Assembly: GCF_022539255.1 (NCBI RefSeq)
Contig: NZ_JAKZBV010000001.1
Span: 2,790,001 to 2,854,000 of the forward strand
Direction of reading: 5' to 3'
DNA length: 64,000 nucleotides
DNA from: Sinomonas terrae
GTDB taxonomy: Bacteria > Actinomycetota > Actinomycetes > Actinomycetales > Micrococcaceae
The notes under the pieces were generated by a model. The model was given only the letters and a program-made list of their open reading frames with translations, did no database searches and was not told the DNA's origin. A program made the position numbers and the translations under genes. Shown in pieces: positions 51,547 through 60,063 of the stretch (positions within the stretch are counted from its first letter, which is position 1; each line of letters opens with the position of its first letter).

Positions 51547-52305
51547 TCAGAGCCCCAGATCCAGGTAACCGTCGAGCCCGACGGTGAGGCCGGGGTGTTC
51601 AGCGACCGCGCGGACGCCAAGGAGGACCCCTGGCATGAACGAGGCACGGTCGAACGAATCGTGACGAATGGTGAGCTGTTCCCCGGGGCCGCCGAGCAGG
51701 ACCTCCTGGTGGGCCACCAGGCCGCGGAGCCGCACCGCGTGCACCCGTACGCCGTCGACATCGGCGCCCCGCGCACCCTCGAGCTGCTTCTCCGTAGCAT
51801 CCGGGGAGCCACCGAGGCCCACCTCAGTGCGATTGGCCGCTATGAGCTGTGCGGTGCGTACCGCCGTCCCCGAGGGTGCATCGACCTTGTCCGGGTGATG
51901 CAGTTCGACGATCTCCACGGACTCGAAATAGCGGGAAGCCTTGGCGGCGAACGCCGTTGCAAGCACCGAGCCGAGCGCAAAGTTGGGAGCTATGAGCACT
52001 CCGACGCCCGGGTGCTCGGCCAAGAGGGTACGGAGGACATCCAAACGCTCGCCTGTCCACCCGGTCGTGCCGACAACGGCGTGGATGCCGTGTTCGACGG
52101 CGAAGCGGACGTTCCGCTCTGTGGCGTCCGGAACGGTGAGGTCGACGACATAGCGCGCTCCGGCGTCGACAATCGCCTCGAGGGCGTCGTTGCGGCCCAG
52201 CGCAGCCACGAGCTCCATGTCCGGGGCCGACTCGACGGCCTTCACCGCCTCGGAACCCATGCGCCCGTTCGCGCCCAGCACTGCCACCGGAAGTCGTTCT
52301 GCCAT
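51547..52305 (-). CDS. dapB: 4-hydroxy-tetrahydrodipicolinate reductase
   Basis: 252 residues, the NAD(P)H-dependent step after DapA. Rossmann loop VLGANGRMG, GTTGWT cofactor loop, APNFALGSVL, and the catalytic ELHHPDKVDAPSGTA. ATG 52305 has TAGGCT 7 bases upstream; the frame extends upstream through the moaE end and is rejected. dapA lies about 6 kb away, separated by the accessory patch. Confidence 0.96.
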   Translation of the reverse strand: MAERLPVAVLGANGRMGSEAVKAVESAPDMELVAALGRNDALEAIVDAGARYVVDLTVPDATERNVRFAVEHGIHAVVGTTGWTGERLDVLRTLLAEHPGVGVLIAPNFALGSVLATAFAAKASRYFESVEIVELHHPDKVDAPSGTAVRTAQLIAANRTEVGLGGSPDATEKQLEGARGADVDGVRVHAVRLRGLVAHQEVLLGGPGEQLTIRHDSFDRASFMPGVLLGVRAVAEHPGLTVGLDGYLDLGL

Positions 52306-52312
52306 GGGTTCA

Positions 52313-52318
52313 AGCCTA
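52313..52318 (-). promoter_or_regulatory. -10 element of dapB
   Basis: TAGGCT stands 7 bases before ATG 52305 (leaderless), in the 23-bp gap after moaE. Confidence 0.55.
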
Positions 52319-52328
52319 ATGGAGCGCG

Positions 52329-52802
52329 TCAGCCAAGCGCGGCGACCCATTCCTTGCCGCCGTCGTCGAAGAACTGCTCCTTCCAGATGGGCACTTCGGC
52401 CTTGACGCGATCCACGAGGTCTGAGCAGAGACGGAATGCCTCGCCCCGGTGTGCGGACGAGACGGCGCACACGAAGGCGACATCGCCGATCCCGAGATCA
52501 CCGATCCGGTGCGCGATCCAGACGCGCATGGCTCGCTCCGAAGCCCCGAATCGCTCGAGATGCTCGGCCACCACCGTATCTACCACTCCCCGGAGAGTCG
52601 CCTCGGCAGTCGGGTGAGCCGTGTAGTGGAGCCGCAGGACGCCGCGGCCCTCATCGTGGTTGCGCACAATGCCGGCGAAGGAGACGACGGCGCCCGCATC
52701 CGGAGTATCCACACCGAGGCGGGCCGCGGATTCGTCCAGTCGTTCAACGGAGATCTGGGCGTTCACGATCTCCACCTGCACTGAGGTCTTGTCAGTGGCC
52801 AT
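52329..52802 (-). CDS. moaE: Molybdopterin synthase catalytic subunit
   Basis: 157 residues. HRIGDLGIGDVAFVCAVSSAHR and the lysine pair in VKAEVPIWKEQF are family signatures. With MoaD it inserts two sulfurs into precursor Z. ATG 52802 overlaps the mogA/moaB stop by 11 bases. Last gene of the Moco operon before dapB. Confidence 0.95.
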   Translation of the reverse strand: MATDKTSVQVEIVNAQISVERLDESAARLGVDTPDAGAVVSFAGIVRNHDEGRGVLRLHYTAHPTAEATLRGVVDTVVAEHLERFGASERAMRVWIAHRIGDLGIGDVAFVCAVSSAHRGEAFRLCSDLVDRVKAEVPIWKEQFFDDGGKEWVAALG

Positions 52803-53268
52803 GGCCGCCCTCCAGTTGGTCGCAGAGATGCCCGATGATCGGGTCCAGCACGGTGAGCCCGTCCATGACCCCCGACGGCGACCCTGGGAGGTTCACGACG
52901 AAGGTCTTCCCCGCGACCCCGGCGTGCCCGCGGCTCAGGGCCGCGAGAGGGGTCTTCGCTGCCCCTGCGCGCCGGATCGCCTCCATGACGCCGGGAACCT
53001 CGCGGTCGAGGAGTGGCAGGGTTTCCTCGGGGGTGGCATCGTCGGCGCTCAAGCCGGTGCCTCCGCTCGTGACGACGACGGACGGCGCGAGCGCGAGAAG
53101 GCCACGGAGGGCGGCACCGACGGAGGGACCGTCTGGAACGACAGCGGCGGGGATGATGTCGAAGCCGTGCTCGGCGAGCCAGTCGGCGATGACCGGCGCG
53201 GACTGGTCCTCGTAGATCCCCGTCGCCGCACGCGTCGAGGCGATGACGATGCCCGCGCGGCGGGTCAC
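52792..53268 (-). CDS. MogA/MoaB-type molybdopterin adenylyltransferase
   Basis: 158 residues with the MPT-binding motifs VVVTSGGTGLSADDATPE and VVNLPGSPSGVMDGL. Adenylates molybdopterin before Mo insertion by MoeA. GTG 53268 has AGGAG 7 bases upstream and overlaps the moaC stop as GTGA. MogA versus MoaB cannot be separated by eye. Confidence 0.9.
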   Translation of the reverse strand: MTRRAGIVIASTRAATGIYEDQSAPVIADWLAEHGFDIIPAAVVPDGPSVGAALRGLLALAPSVVVTSGGTGLSADDATPEETLPLLDREVPGVMEAIRRAGAAKTPLAALSRGHAGVAGKTFVVNLPGSPSGVMDGLTVLDPIIGHLCDQLEGGHGH

Positions 53269-53819
53269 GCCGGCTCTCCTGCTGTCTCCCCTGACGCCCC
53301 CGGCTCCCCCGCTGCATCGCCTGAATCGAGGGTCCAATCGCCGCTCTTTCCACCGCTCTTGGCCAGCACCTTGAGCTCGCTGATCACGGCGTGCTTGTCG
53401 ACCGCCTTGATCATGTCGTACATACCGAGTGCGGCGACGGACGCGGCGGTGAGCGCCTCCATCTCCACGCCGGTCACCCCGCGGGTCTTGACACTCGCGA
53501 GGACGCGGACGGAGCTCTCGGCAAGCTCGAAGTCCACGGTCACCTTGGAGATCGGCAGTGGGTGGCACAGCGGGATGAGCTCAGGGGTCTTCTTCGCCGC
53601 CATGATGCCGGCCACGCGTGCGACGGCGAGCGCGTCGCCTTTCGGGAGACCGCCCTCGGACAGGAGCGAGATGACCTCCGTGGTCGTCCGGAGGACGGCC
53701 TGGGCGGTCGCTTCGCGGCTCGTCTCGGGCTTCTCGCTCACGTCGACCATGTGCGCGGTGCCGTCGGCACGCACGTGCGTGAGGCTCTGGGCGGATTCGG
53801 AGTCGTTCACAGGAGCCAT
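53265..53819 (-). CDS. moaC: Cyclic pyranopterin monophosphate synthase
   Basis: 184 residues. Converts the MoaA product to cPMP. LIPLCHPLPISKVTVDF, VKTRGVTGVEMEALTA and the lysine-rich DMIKAVDKHAVI are diagnostic. The C-terminal 20 residues are a Gly/Ala/Glu repeat. ATG 53819 overlaps the moeA end by 13 bases; GTG 53810, with a GTGA overlap, is equally possible. Confidence 0.95.
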   Translation of the reverse strand: MAPVNDSESAQSLTHVRADGTAHMVDVSEKPETSREATAQAVLRTTTEVISLLSEGGLPKGDALAVARVAGIMAAKKTPELIPLCHPLPISKVTVDFELAESSVRVLASVKTRGVTGVEMEALTAASVAALGMYDMIKAVDKHAVISELKVLAKSGGKSGDWTLDSGDAAGEPGASGETAGEPA

Positions 53820-55030
53820 ACTTCCACGTCGGCCCCAGCGTCGAGCTCCGTCACGTCCTCGGGGGCGAGGACGAGGGCGTCCGACGCCGCGAGCGCCCCC
53901 AGCAGGTGCGAACCGGGACCGCCGACGAGACTCACGCGCCCGTCGTCCCCGAGGCGCGCTCGGCGCACTTGGAGCTTTCCGGAGGGCGAGTCGAGGGGGT
54001 CTGCGAGTGGGAGCCGAAGGCGCGGCCGGGCGGCCGGCGAGCCGAGGAGTTCCGCGAGGACGGGCCGAAGGAGGACTTCCCACGAGACCCAGCAGCTGAC
54101 GGGATTTCCGGGGAACCCGAGGAACGGTACGCCGGCTACAGTGCCAATCCCCTGCGGGCCACCGGGCTGCATCGCGAGGTGGACGAACTCGACGTCGGCG
54201 TCCGCCAGGGCGAGCTTCGTCGCCTCGAACGCGCCTTTCGAAACGCCCCCCGTCGTCACAAGGAGGTCCGCGGATTCGGCACAGTCCGCGAGTACCGCCC
54301 GGAGCGCGTCCGGATCGTCGCTGCGCACCGCCGTCGCCCTCGCCTCGATCCCCGCCTCGTGCAGGGCCGCAACCAGGAGCGTCCCGTTGGAGTCGTAGAT
54401 CTGGCCCGGCAAGAGAGGCTGGCCGGACGCGGCGAGCTCGGCTCCCGTACTGATGACGGCGACCCGTAGCGGAGCGCGGACGGGAACCTCGGTGAGACCC
54501 AGTGCGGCGGCCAGGCCGAGCTGCGCGGGGCCGAGCCTGGCCCCGGCGGCAAGGACGACGTCGCCCGCGGCCACGTCGCTCCCGGCTCGCCGCACATAGC
54601 TTCCCGGCTCTGCTGCAGGCAGCACGACGCGCGCGTGGTCCGACAGCTCGGTCGCATCAGGGAACCGCGGGGGCTGTGCCCTTTCGACGGGAACGACGGC
54701 GTCGGCGCCGGCGGGCAGCATGGCGCCGGTCATGATCGGTGCGGCCTGCCCTACCCCAAGCGGAACCGGGGCAGCACCAGCGGGGATGGGCTTTGCGACA
54801 GCGAACTGCCGCACAGATCCCTCATGCCTCGCCCCGAAGTCCCCGCTCTGCACCGCGAAGCCGTCCATCTGCGAGTTGTCGAAAGGCGGGAGACTCAGCG
54901 GCGCGGCAAGGTCACGGGCGAGGGCGAGGCCGAGTGCCCGCTCGAGTGGCCGCACCACGGGCTCCCGCTGGGCGAGCGGCGCGAGGAGGGCCCGGATGGA
55001 CCTTCGGTAGTCGGCGACGCTCGTTCCCAT
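53807..55030 (-). CDS. moeA: Molybdopterin molybdenumtransferase
   Basis: 407 residues. The N-terminal MoeA domain (FDNSQMDGFAV; PIMTGAMLPAGADAVVP), the MoCF-like catalytic domain (VISTGAELA; LLVTTGGVSKG; LGFPGNPVSC), and a C-terminal beta-barrel. Inserts molybdate into adenylated MPT. ATG 55030 follows the oxidoreductase stop by 3 bases, with AGGAG upstream. Confidence 0.95.
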   Translation of the reverse strand: MGTSVADYRRSIRALLAPLAQREPVVRPLERALGLALARDLAAPLSLPPFDNSQMDGFAVQSGDFGARHEGSVRQFAVAKPIPAGAAPVPLGVGQAAPIMTGAMLPAGADAVVPVERAQPPRFPDATELSDHARVVLPAAEPGSYVRRAGSDVAAGDVVLAAGARLGPAQLGLAAALGLTEVPVRAPLRVAVISTGAELAASGQPLLPGQIYDSNGTLLVAALHEAGIEARATAVRSDDPDALRAVLADCAESADLLVTTGGVSKGAFEATKLALADADVEFVHLAMQPGGPQGIGTVAGVPFLGFPGNPVSCWVSWEVLLRPVLAELLGSPAARPRLRLPLADPLDSPSGKLQVRRARLGDDGRVSLVGGPGSHLLGALAASDALVLAPEDVTELDAGADVEVWLL

Positions 55031-55033
55031 GCC

Positions 55034-56635
55034 TCAAGCTCCTGCCTCGATCGTGACGGTGTGGTAGCCGGTCGCCCCGTCGGGCGGCGGCGGCGCCGTC
55101 TGCTCCGCTTGGAGAGCTCCGGTGCCGTCCGTGGCACGCACGCTGATCTGGTGCTTCCCTGCGGAGAGCTGCACCTTTGCCGACCATTGGTACCACGTGT
55201 CCCGGGAGATCCCCGTGCCGAGCGTAGCTGGCTGCCACGGGCCTTCGTCCACCATGACCTCGACTTTGGAAATGCCGCGGTGCTGCGCCCATGCCACACC
55301 GCCGACCATGAGATCGCCGGTCGGGACCTGAGCCGCGTCCTTCGGCACATCGATCCGCGACGACGTCTTGATCGGGCCGCGCTCGGACCAGCCGCGCGTC
55401 GACCAGTACGCCTGATCTGCGGCGAACGTGGTCACCTTGAGCTCGCTGACCCACTTGGTCGCGGACACGAAGCCGTAGAGGCCCGGCACGATCATCCGGA
55501 CTGGGAAGCCGTGCTCGGGCGGGAGCGGCTCGCCGTTCATGGCGATGGCGAGCATCGCGTCCGTCCCCGTATCCGTGAGGACTTCGAGCGGCGTGCTCGC
55601 CGTGAAGCCGTCGACGCTGCGCGAGAGGACCATGTCCGCCCCTGGCTTCGGCCGCGCTCGTGCCAGAAGCTCTCGGATGGGCCACCCGAGCCAGCGGGCA
55701 TTGCCAATGAGGTTTCCCCCGACGGGGTTCGAGACGCAGGCGATGGTCACGTAGCGCTCGACCAGCGGCTTGGCCAGAAGCTCCTGCCAGGAGAGGCTGA
55801 GCGGCTCCTCGACCATTCCGGTGACCTGCAGCGACCAGCCGCTGGGGTCTACAGACGGGACGACGAGCGCCGTATCGATCCGGTAGAAGCTCTCGTTGGA
55901 CGTCACTAGCGGGTCGATGCCGGAGAGCCCCAGCGATGCGGTCTGTGGAATTGTCGGGGCAGGGGAGGCGGGAGCCGGCAGCCTGAGGGCTTCCCGCGCC
56001 GCGCTGGCGGCGAGAGCGGTTCCGCGGACGACGGCGGTCACGACGCCGCCGAGCGCGACGACGACGGCGCTGCCCGCCATGACCCGGAGGAACTTGCGCC
56101 GGGCGAAGCCGGATCCCTCTTCGCCTCCTCCGGGACCGCCCGGGTAACTGTCGTCCGCGTACATCCCGTCTGCACGGAGCGTCCGCACGAGCCAGCGCAC
56201 AAGGGCGGCGGCCACTGCAGCCGCGGCGACTGCGCAGGTGATGGCGAGCGGATTCGAGAGCGAGCGTGTCGCCACTGCGGCGATGCCGACGATGCCGATG
56301 AGAGTGGCGATGGCTACACCAGTGCCTGGACGCCGGAATTCGAAGACGCCCGCCGCTGCCCCGACAGCCAACAGGACGATCGCGATCACGGTGACGAGGA
56401 AGGTCTTGTCGCCGGTCCCGAACGTCTGGATCGCCCATTCCTTGGCGGTGGGGGGCGCAAGGTCGACGACGGCGCTCCCGACGGCCGAGACAGGGCTGAG
56501 CGATGGGCTCGCGAGACCCGCGAGAAGCTCGCCAGTGAGGACGCCCGCGATGGCCGCGAGCACTCCCGCTGCAGCGGACCACCAGTACGGATGCCGCGCC
56601 GTGCGGACCGGGGGGCGCAGCTGGGTTGCTCCCAT
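55034..56635 (-). CDS. Membrane-anchored molybdopterin oxidoreductase, sulfite-oxidase fold
   Basis: 533 residues. Four N-terminal membrane helices (about 18-40, 79-100, 105-123, 129-151), a Gly/Asp-rich loop, then a Tat-like ARRKFLRVMAG (about 178-188) before a fifth hydrophobic stretch. The catalytic domain follows with the Mo-ligand cysteine in VTIACVSNPVGG (about C300), and a C-terminal Mo-co dimerisation domain (about 420-530). Probably faces outside. The electron partner and substrate are unknown. Its own cofactor genes lie directly downstream. ATG 56635 has TATTCT 6 bases upstream. Confidence 0.9.
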   Translation of the reverse strand: MGATQLRPPVRTARHPYWWSAAAGVLAAIAGVLTGELLAGLASPSLSPVSAVGSAVVDLAPPTAKEWAIQTFGTGDKTFLVTVIAIVLLAVGAAAGVFEFRRPGTGVAIATLIGIVGIAAVATRSLSNPLAITCAVAAAAVAAALVRWLVRTLRADGMYADDSYPGGPGGGEEGSGFARRKFLRVMAGSAVVVALGGVVTAVVRGTALAASAAREALRLPAPASPAPTIPQTASLGLSGIDPLVTSNESFYRIDTALVVPSVDPSGWSLQVTGMVEEPLSLSWQELLAKPLVERYVTIACVSNPVGGNLIGNARWLGWPIRELLARARPKPGADMVLSRSVDGFTASTPLEVLTDTGTDAMLAIAMNGEPLPPEHGFPVRMIVPGLYGFVSATKWVSELKVTTFAADQAYWSTRGWSERGPIKTSSRIDVPKDAAQVPTGDLMVGGVAWAQHRGISKVEVMVDEGPWQPATLGTGISRDTWYQWSAKVQLSAGKHQISVRATDGTGALQAEQTAPPPPDGATGYHTVTIEAGA

Positions 56636-56641
56636 GGATCC

Positions 56642-56647
56642 AGAATA
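56642..56647 (-). promoter_or_regulatory. -10 element of the oxidoreductase-moeA-moaC operon
   Basis: TATTCT stands 6 bases before ATG 56635 (leaderless). The divergent moaA promoter lies 47 bp away, so a shared operator could fit between them. Confidence 0.55.
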
Positions 56648-56693
56648 GTTCCGCATCCTGAGCGCGAGCGGGGCGTGGTAGGAGTCACTGGCG

Positions 56694-56699
56694 TAACGT
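56694..56699 (+). promoter_or_regulatory. -10 element of moaA
   Basis: TAACGT stands 6 bases before ATG 56706 (leaderless). No Moco riboswitch can exist in this unit because there is no 5' UTR room. Confidence 0.55.
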
Positions 56700-56705
56700 G
56701 GACTC

Positions 56706-57758
56706 ATGACAGTAGAGCGCCCGGCATTCGAAGGGCTTCGGGATCGCTTCGGGCGCGTTGCGACCGACCTTCGGCTTTCCTTGACCGACAAGTGCAATCT
56801 GCGCTGCTCGTACTGCATGCCCGAAGAGGGCCTCGCGTGGCTTTCGAAGCAGGCGGTGCTCTCGGCGGAGGAGATCGTGCGGCTCGTCGGCATCGGTGTT
56901 GACCGGCTCGGAGTCCGCGAGCTCCGGCTCACTGGGGGCGAGCCGCTCGTGCGGGCCGACGTCGTCGAGATCGTCGCGGCGCTGCGGGCCGCCCACCCCG
57001 ACCTGCCCATCGCGCTGACGACCAACGCCGTCGGACTGACCGCGAAGGCCGCGCCGCTCAAGGCGGCCGGCCTGAGCCGGATCAACGTCTCCCTGGACAC
57101 CCTCCACCCAGAGACGTTCGCCCAGCTCACCCGCAGGCCGTTCTTCGACCGCGTCCTCGCGGGCATCGAGGCTGCCGACGCCGCGGGCCTCGGGCCCATC
57201 AAGATCAACGCCGTGCTCATGCGCGGGATCAACGACGGCGACGGAGCCGAACTCCTGGAGTGGTCCCTCGAGCGCGGCTATGAGCTGCGGTTCATCGAGC
57301 AGATGCCGCTCGACGCCGACCACGGCTGGACCCGGGACGGGATGATCACCGCTTCCGAGATCCGTGAGCGTCTCGGCGAGCGGTTCGACCTCTCACCCGA
57401 CCCGAGGGAGCGCGACGGCGCCCCGGCCGAGCGCTTCGAGGTGCGAGCCCGCGGGGCTGCCGCAGCCGATCCTCCGCTGGGGACGGTGGGCATCATCGCC
57501 TCCGTGACCGAACCATTCTGCGCCGACTGCAAGCGGACCCGGATCACGGCCGAGGGCAAGGTCATGAGCTGCCTCTTCTCCCGTGAGGAAGTCGATCTCC
57601 GCGACCTCCTGCGCGGCGGCGCGGGCGACGACGAGATCGCCTCCCGCTGGCAGGACGCCATGTGGCTCAAGCCACGCGCCCACGGGATGGGCCACGTGGG
57701 CCTCGGCGCGCCCGACTTCGTCCAGCCCGACCGCTCCATGAGCGCGATCGGGGGCTGA
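56706..57758 (+). CDS. moaA: GTP 3',8-cyclase
   Basis: 350 residues. Radical SAM cluster in DKCNLRCSYCMPE (C-x3-C-x2-C), LRLTGGEPLVR, a second [4Fe-4S] site in EPFCADCKRTRITAEGKVMSCL-type spacing, and the terminal GG that MoaA inserts into its own active site. First step of Moco synthesis. Diverges from the oxidoreductase operon; moaD follows after 8 bp. Confidence 0.96.
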   Translation: MTVERPAFEGLRDRFGRVATDLRLSLTDKCNLRCSYCMPEEGLAWLSKQAVLSAEEIVRLVGIGVDRLGVRELRLTGGEPLVRADVVEIVAALRAAHPDLPIALTTNAVGLTAKAAPLKAAGLSRINVSLDTLHPETFAQLTRRPFFDRVLAGIEAADAAGLGPIKINAVLMRGINDGDGAELLEWSLERGYELRFIEQMPLDADHGWTRDGMITASEIRERLGERFDLSPDPRERDGAPAERFEVRARGAAAADPPLGTVGIIASVTEPFCADCKRTRITAEGKVMSCLFSREEVDLRDLLRGGAGDDEIASRWQDAMWLKPRAHGMGHVGLGAPDFVQPDRSMSAIGG

Positions 57759-57766
57759 AGACACCC

Positions 57767-58036
57767 ATGGTCATCACGCTCCGGTACTACGCCGCGGCCT
57801 CCGCCGCGGCAGGCGTGGAAAGCGAGACGCTCGAGGTGCCCGACGGCGCGACCCTCGCCCGGGCGCTCGAGGCCGCGCGCGCCGTCGCCCGTTCGCCGCG
57901 TCCCGACGCGCCCGGGCTTGAAGAGGTCCTCCGCCGGTGCTCGTACCTCGTCAACGAGACAGCGGCGAGGGACCCGCAGCGGCGACTCGCCGAGGGCGAC
58001 CTCGTCGACGTCCTGCCGCCGTTTGCGGGCGGCTAG
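57767..58036 (+). CDS. moaD: Molybdopterin synthase sulfur carrier subunit
   Basis: 89 residues of ubiquitin-like fold: VITLRYYAAASAAAG at the N-terminus and the C-terminal DVLPPFAGG whose Gly-Gly is thiocarboxylated. Partner of MoaE on the opposite strand. ATG 57767 follows the moaA stop by 8 bases. Confidence 0.93.
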   Translation: MVITLRYYAAASAAAGVESETLEVPDGATLARALEAARAVARSPRPDAPGLEEVLRRCSYLVNETAARDPQRRLAEGDLVDVLPPFAGG

Positions 58037-58051
58037 CAGGAGGATGAGGGA

Positions 58052-58891
58052 GTGATTTCCCAGGTCTTCACTACGTCGATCGGCGGCGACCCCGAACTCG
58101 TCCTCGAAACCCACCACATGCACCTTGAGGCACCCAACTGGACGCGGGACAGCCGAGCGCTGGTGCTCAACGGCGACGGAGTCCTGTGGCGCTTCGACCT
58201 CGGAAGCCACGATCTTGACCGCATCCCGATCTCGGGCGTCCCCGAACTCAACAACGACCACGTACTCGACATCGACGGCGAGCACGCGTTCGTCTCGGCG
58301 AATGACGGGCACATCTATAGGGCGCCGCTCGCGGGCGGCCGAGCTGAACGTGTGACCAACGAGACCGGGCGGCAGCAGTTCCTCCACGGCGTGAGCCACG
58401 ACGGCAGCACCCTCGCGTACGTGGGCCTCGAGCCGGGAGACGGCGACGTCCGGGGGCAGGCGAACATCTTCACGATCCCGGCCCAGGGCGGTCCCGACCA
58501 TCAAGTCACGTTCGGCACTGCACCCGCCGATGGCTGCGAGTTCTCCCCCGACGACGAATGGATCTACTTCAACACTGAGGCGTTCTCGCCGGGTCAGGCA
58601 CAGATCGCACGGATACCAGTGAACGGCGGGGAGCCCGAGCAGCTCACGTTCGACGAGCGGGTCAACTGGTTCCCGCATCTCTCCCCCGACGGCACGGCGG
58701 CGGTGTACCTGAGCTACCCGCTCGGGACGACCGGCCACCCCGGCGGTCGCGACGTTGAGCTGTGCGTGGTCGCAGACGACTGGAGCGAGCCAGTCCGCCG
58801 ACTGCCGCTTTGGGGCGGCCAAGGCACGATCAACGTCCCGAGCTGGTCGCCCACGGGCGACCGCTTCGCGTACGTCGCGTACCAGCCCTGA
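58052..58891 (+). CDS. TolB-like beta-propeller protein
   Basis: 279 residues forming about six WD40/TolB-like blades, visible as repeated WTRDSRALVLNGDGVLWRFD, SHDGSTLAYVG, SPDDEWIYFN, SPDGTAAVYLS, SPTGDRFAYVA. No signal peptide, so cytoplasmic. Function unknown; possibly carbohydrate or ligand binding. GTG 58052 has GAGGATGAGGGA upstream and lies 15 bp after moaD, so it may be co-transcribed with moaA-moaD. Confidence 0.75.
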   Translation: MISQVFTTSIGGDPELVLETHHMHLEAPNWTRDSRALVLNGDGVLWRFDLGSHDLDRIPISGVPELNNDHVLDIDGEHAFVSANDGHIYRAPLAGGRAERVTNETGRQQFLHGVSHDGSTLAYVGLEPGDGDVRGQANIFTIPAQGGPDHQVTFGTAPADGCEFSPDDEWIYFNTEAFSPGQAQIARIPVNGGEPEQLTFDERVNWFPHLSPDGTAAVYLSYPLGTTGHPGGRDVELCVVADDWSEPVRRLPLWGGQGTINVPSWSPTGDRFAYVAYQP

Positions 58892-58971
58892 GGATCCTGC
58901 AGAGGCCTGAGAGGGCTGAGAGCACCTCAGAGATACGACTCAGGGAGGACGACACGCTCGGGCACCCGGCG

Positions 58972-58977
58972 TAGCGT
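58972..58977 (+). promoter_or_regulatory. -10 element of the LolA-like/ABC operon
   Basis: TAGCGT stands 6 bases before ATG 58984. GGAGGT fills the gap and is too close to serve as a normal binding site, so leaderless initiation is likelier. Confidence 0.5.
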
Positions 58978-58983
58978 GGAGGT

Positions 58984-60063
58984 ATGAAGCGCATTTGGAC
59001 CCGATGGCTCCCCGCGGCCGCTGTGCCAGCCGCGGTGGCGGTTGCTGTGCTGGCAGGAGGGGCCTCGGCTGTGACTCCGCCGTCGCCCTCGACCCCCGAG
59101 CAGGTGCTCGCCCTCGTCGCGGGACACACCGCCCAGCGATTCTCGGGGACGATCGAAGAGAAGACCGACCTCGGGCTGCCTTCCATCCCGTCCCAAGCGC
59201 TCGGACCGGCGACGAGCAGCTCAAGCCTCGGTTCCGCCGCGACAGTCCTCGAACTCCTCACGACGCCCCACACCGCGCGCGTCTACGCCGACGGCCCGAC
59301 CAAGCTTCGAGTCCAGGTCATGGACCAGCTCGCCGAGCGCGACGCCGTCCGGAACGGGAGCGACGCCTGGACCTACGATTCGAAGACCAACACCGCAACT
59401 CACCTCAGCCTGCCCTCCGGCACGACGGCCCCCAGGATGCCGGCCCCCAGCATGCCTGCCGTCACCCCTGACCAGCTGGCCCAACGGTTCCTCGCAGCAG
59501 CCGGCCCGAGCACGAACATCGCCCTCGGCCCGACGACGACGCTCGCCGACCACACCGCCTACACGCTCGTCCTGACCCCGAAGACCTCGGACACCCTCGT
59601 GGCGTCGGTGCAGATCGCCGTCGAATCACAGACCGGCCTTCCGCTTTCCGTGGACGTGTACGCGAAGGGCCAATCCGACCCTGCGTTCCACACCGCCTTC
59701 CAGAAGCTCGATCTGAACGCCCCTGACGCTTCGGTCTTCTCGTTCACACCTCCAGCCGGCGCCACAGTCAAGCAAGAACAGCTTCCCGCGCGGAAGACGG
59801 CTTCTGAGCCGACGCCGAAGCCGACAGCAACGGCTCCGCACAAGAGCGCTGAGCCCGCGAAGAGCTGGGACTCCGTCGTCGTCATCCCGGCCGACAAGGT
59901 CCCCGCAAGCTTCACCGGCTCCGCGCTTGTGAAGCAGCTGGCTTCCCCCGTCGCAGACGGACGCCTGCTCTCGTCATCCCTCCTGAACATCCTCATCACG
60001 AACGACGGAAGGGTCATCGCCGGCGCCGTCCCCGCAGCGACCCTCATGGCCGCCGCCAAGTGA
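58984..60063 (+). CDS. Secreted LolA/RseB-like lipid-binding fold protein
   Basis: 359 residues. A cleavable signal peptide (about 1-29; ending ASA), a LolA-like beta-half-barrel (about 35-255) with FSGTIEEKTDLGLP and VAVESQTGLPLSVDVYAKG-like strands, then a Pro/Lys/Ala-rich hinge (about 265-290) and a small C-terminal domain. Such proteins in monoderms are thought to bind lipid or sense envelope stress. Its stop overlaps the ABC ATPase start as GTGA, implying a joint export function. Confidence 0.82.
   Translation: MKRIWTRWLPAAAVPAAVAVAVLAGGASAVTPPSPSTPEQVLALVAGHTAQRFSGTIEEKTDLGLPSIPSQALGPATSSSSLGSAATVLELLTTPHTARVYADGPTKLRVQVMDQLAERDAVRNGSDAWTYDSKTNTATHLSLPSGTTAPRMPAPSMPAVTPDQLAQRFLAAAGPSTNIALGPTTTLADHTAYTLVLTPKTSDTLVASVQIAVESQTGLPLSVDVYAKGQSDPAFHTAFQKLDLNAPDASVFSFTPPAGATVKQEQLPARKTASEPTPKPTATAPHKSAEPAKSWDSVVVIPADKVPASFTGSALVKQLASPVADGRLLSSSLLNILITNDGRVIAGAVPAATLMAAAK

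Noticed and set aside
58892..58971. CTGAGG...CCTCAG inverted repeat after the TolB-like gene as a terminator
   Set aside because: Arms are short, the loop is long and interrupted, and there is no T-run.
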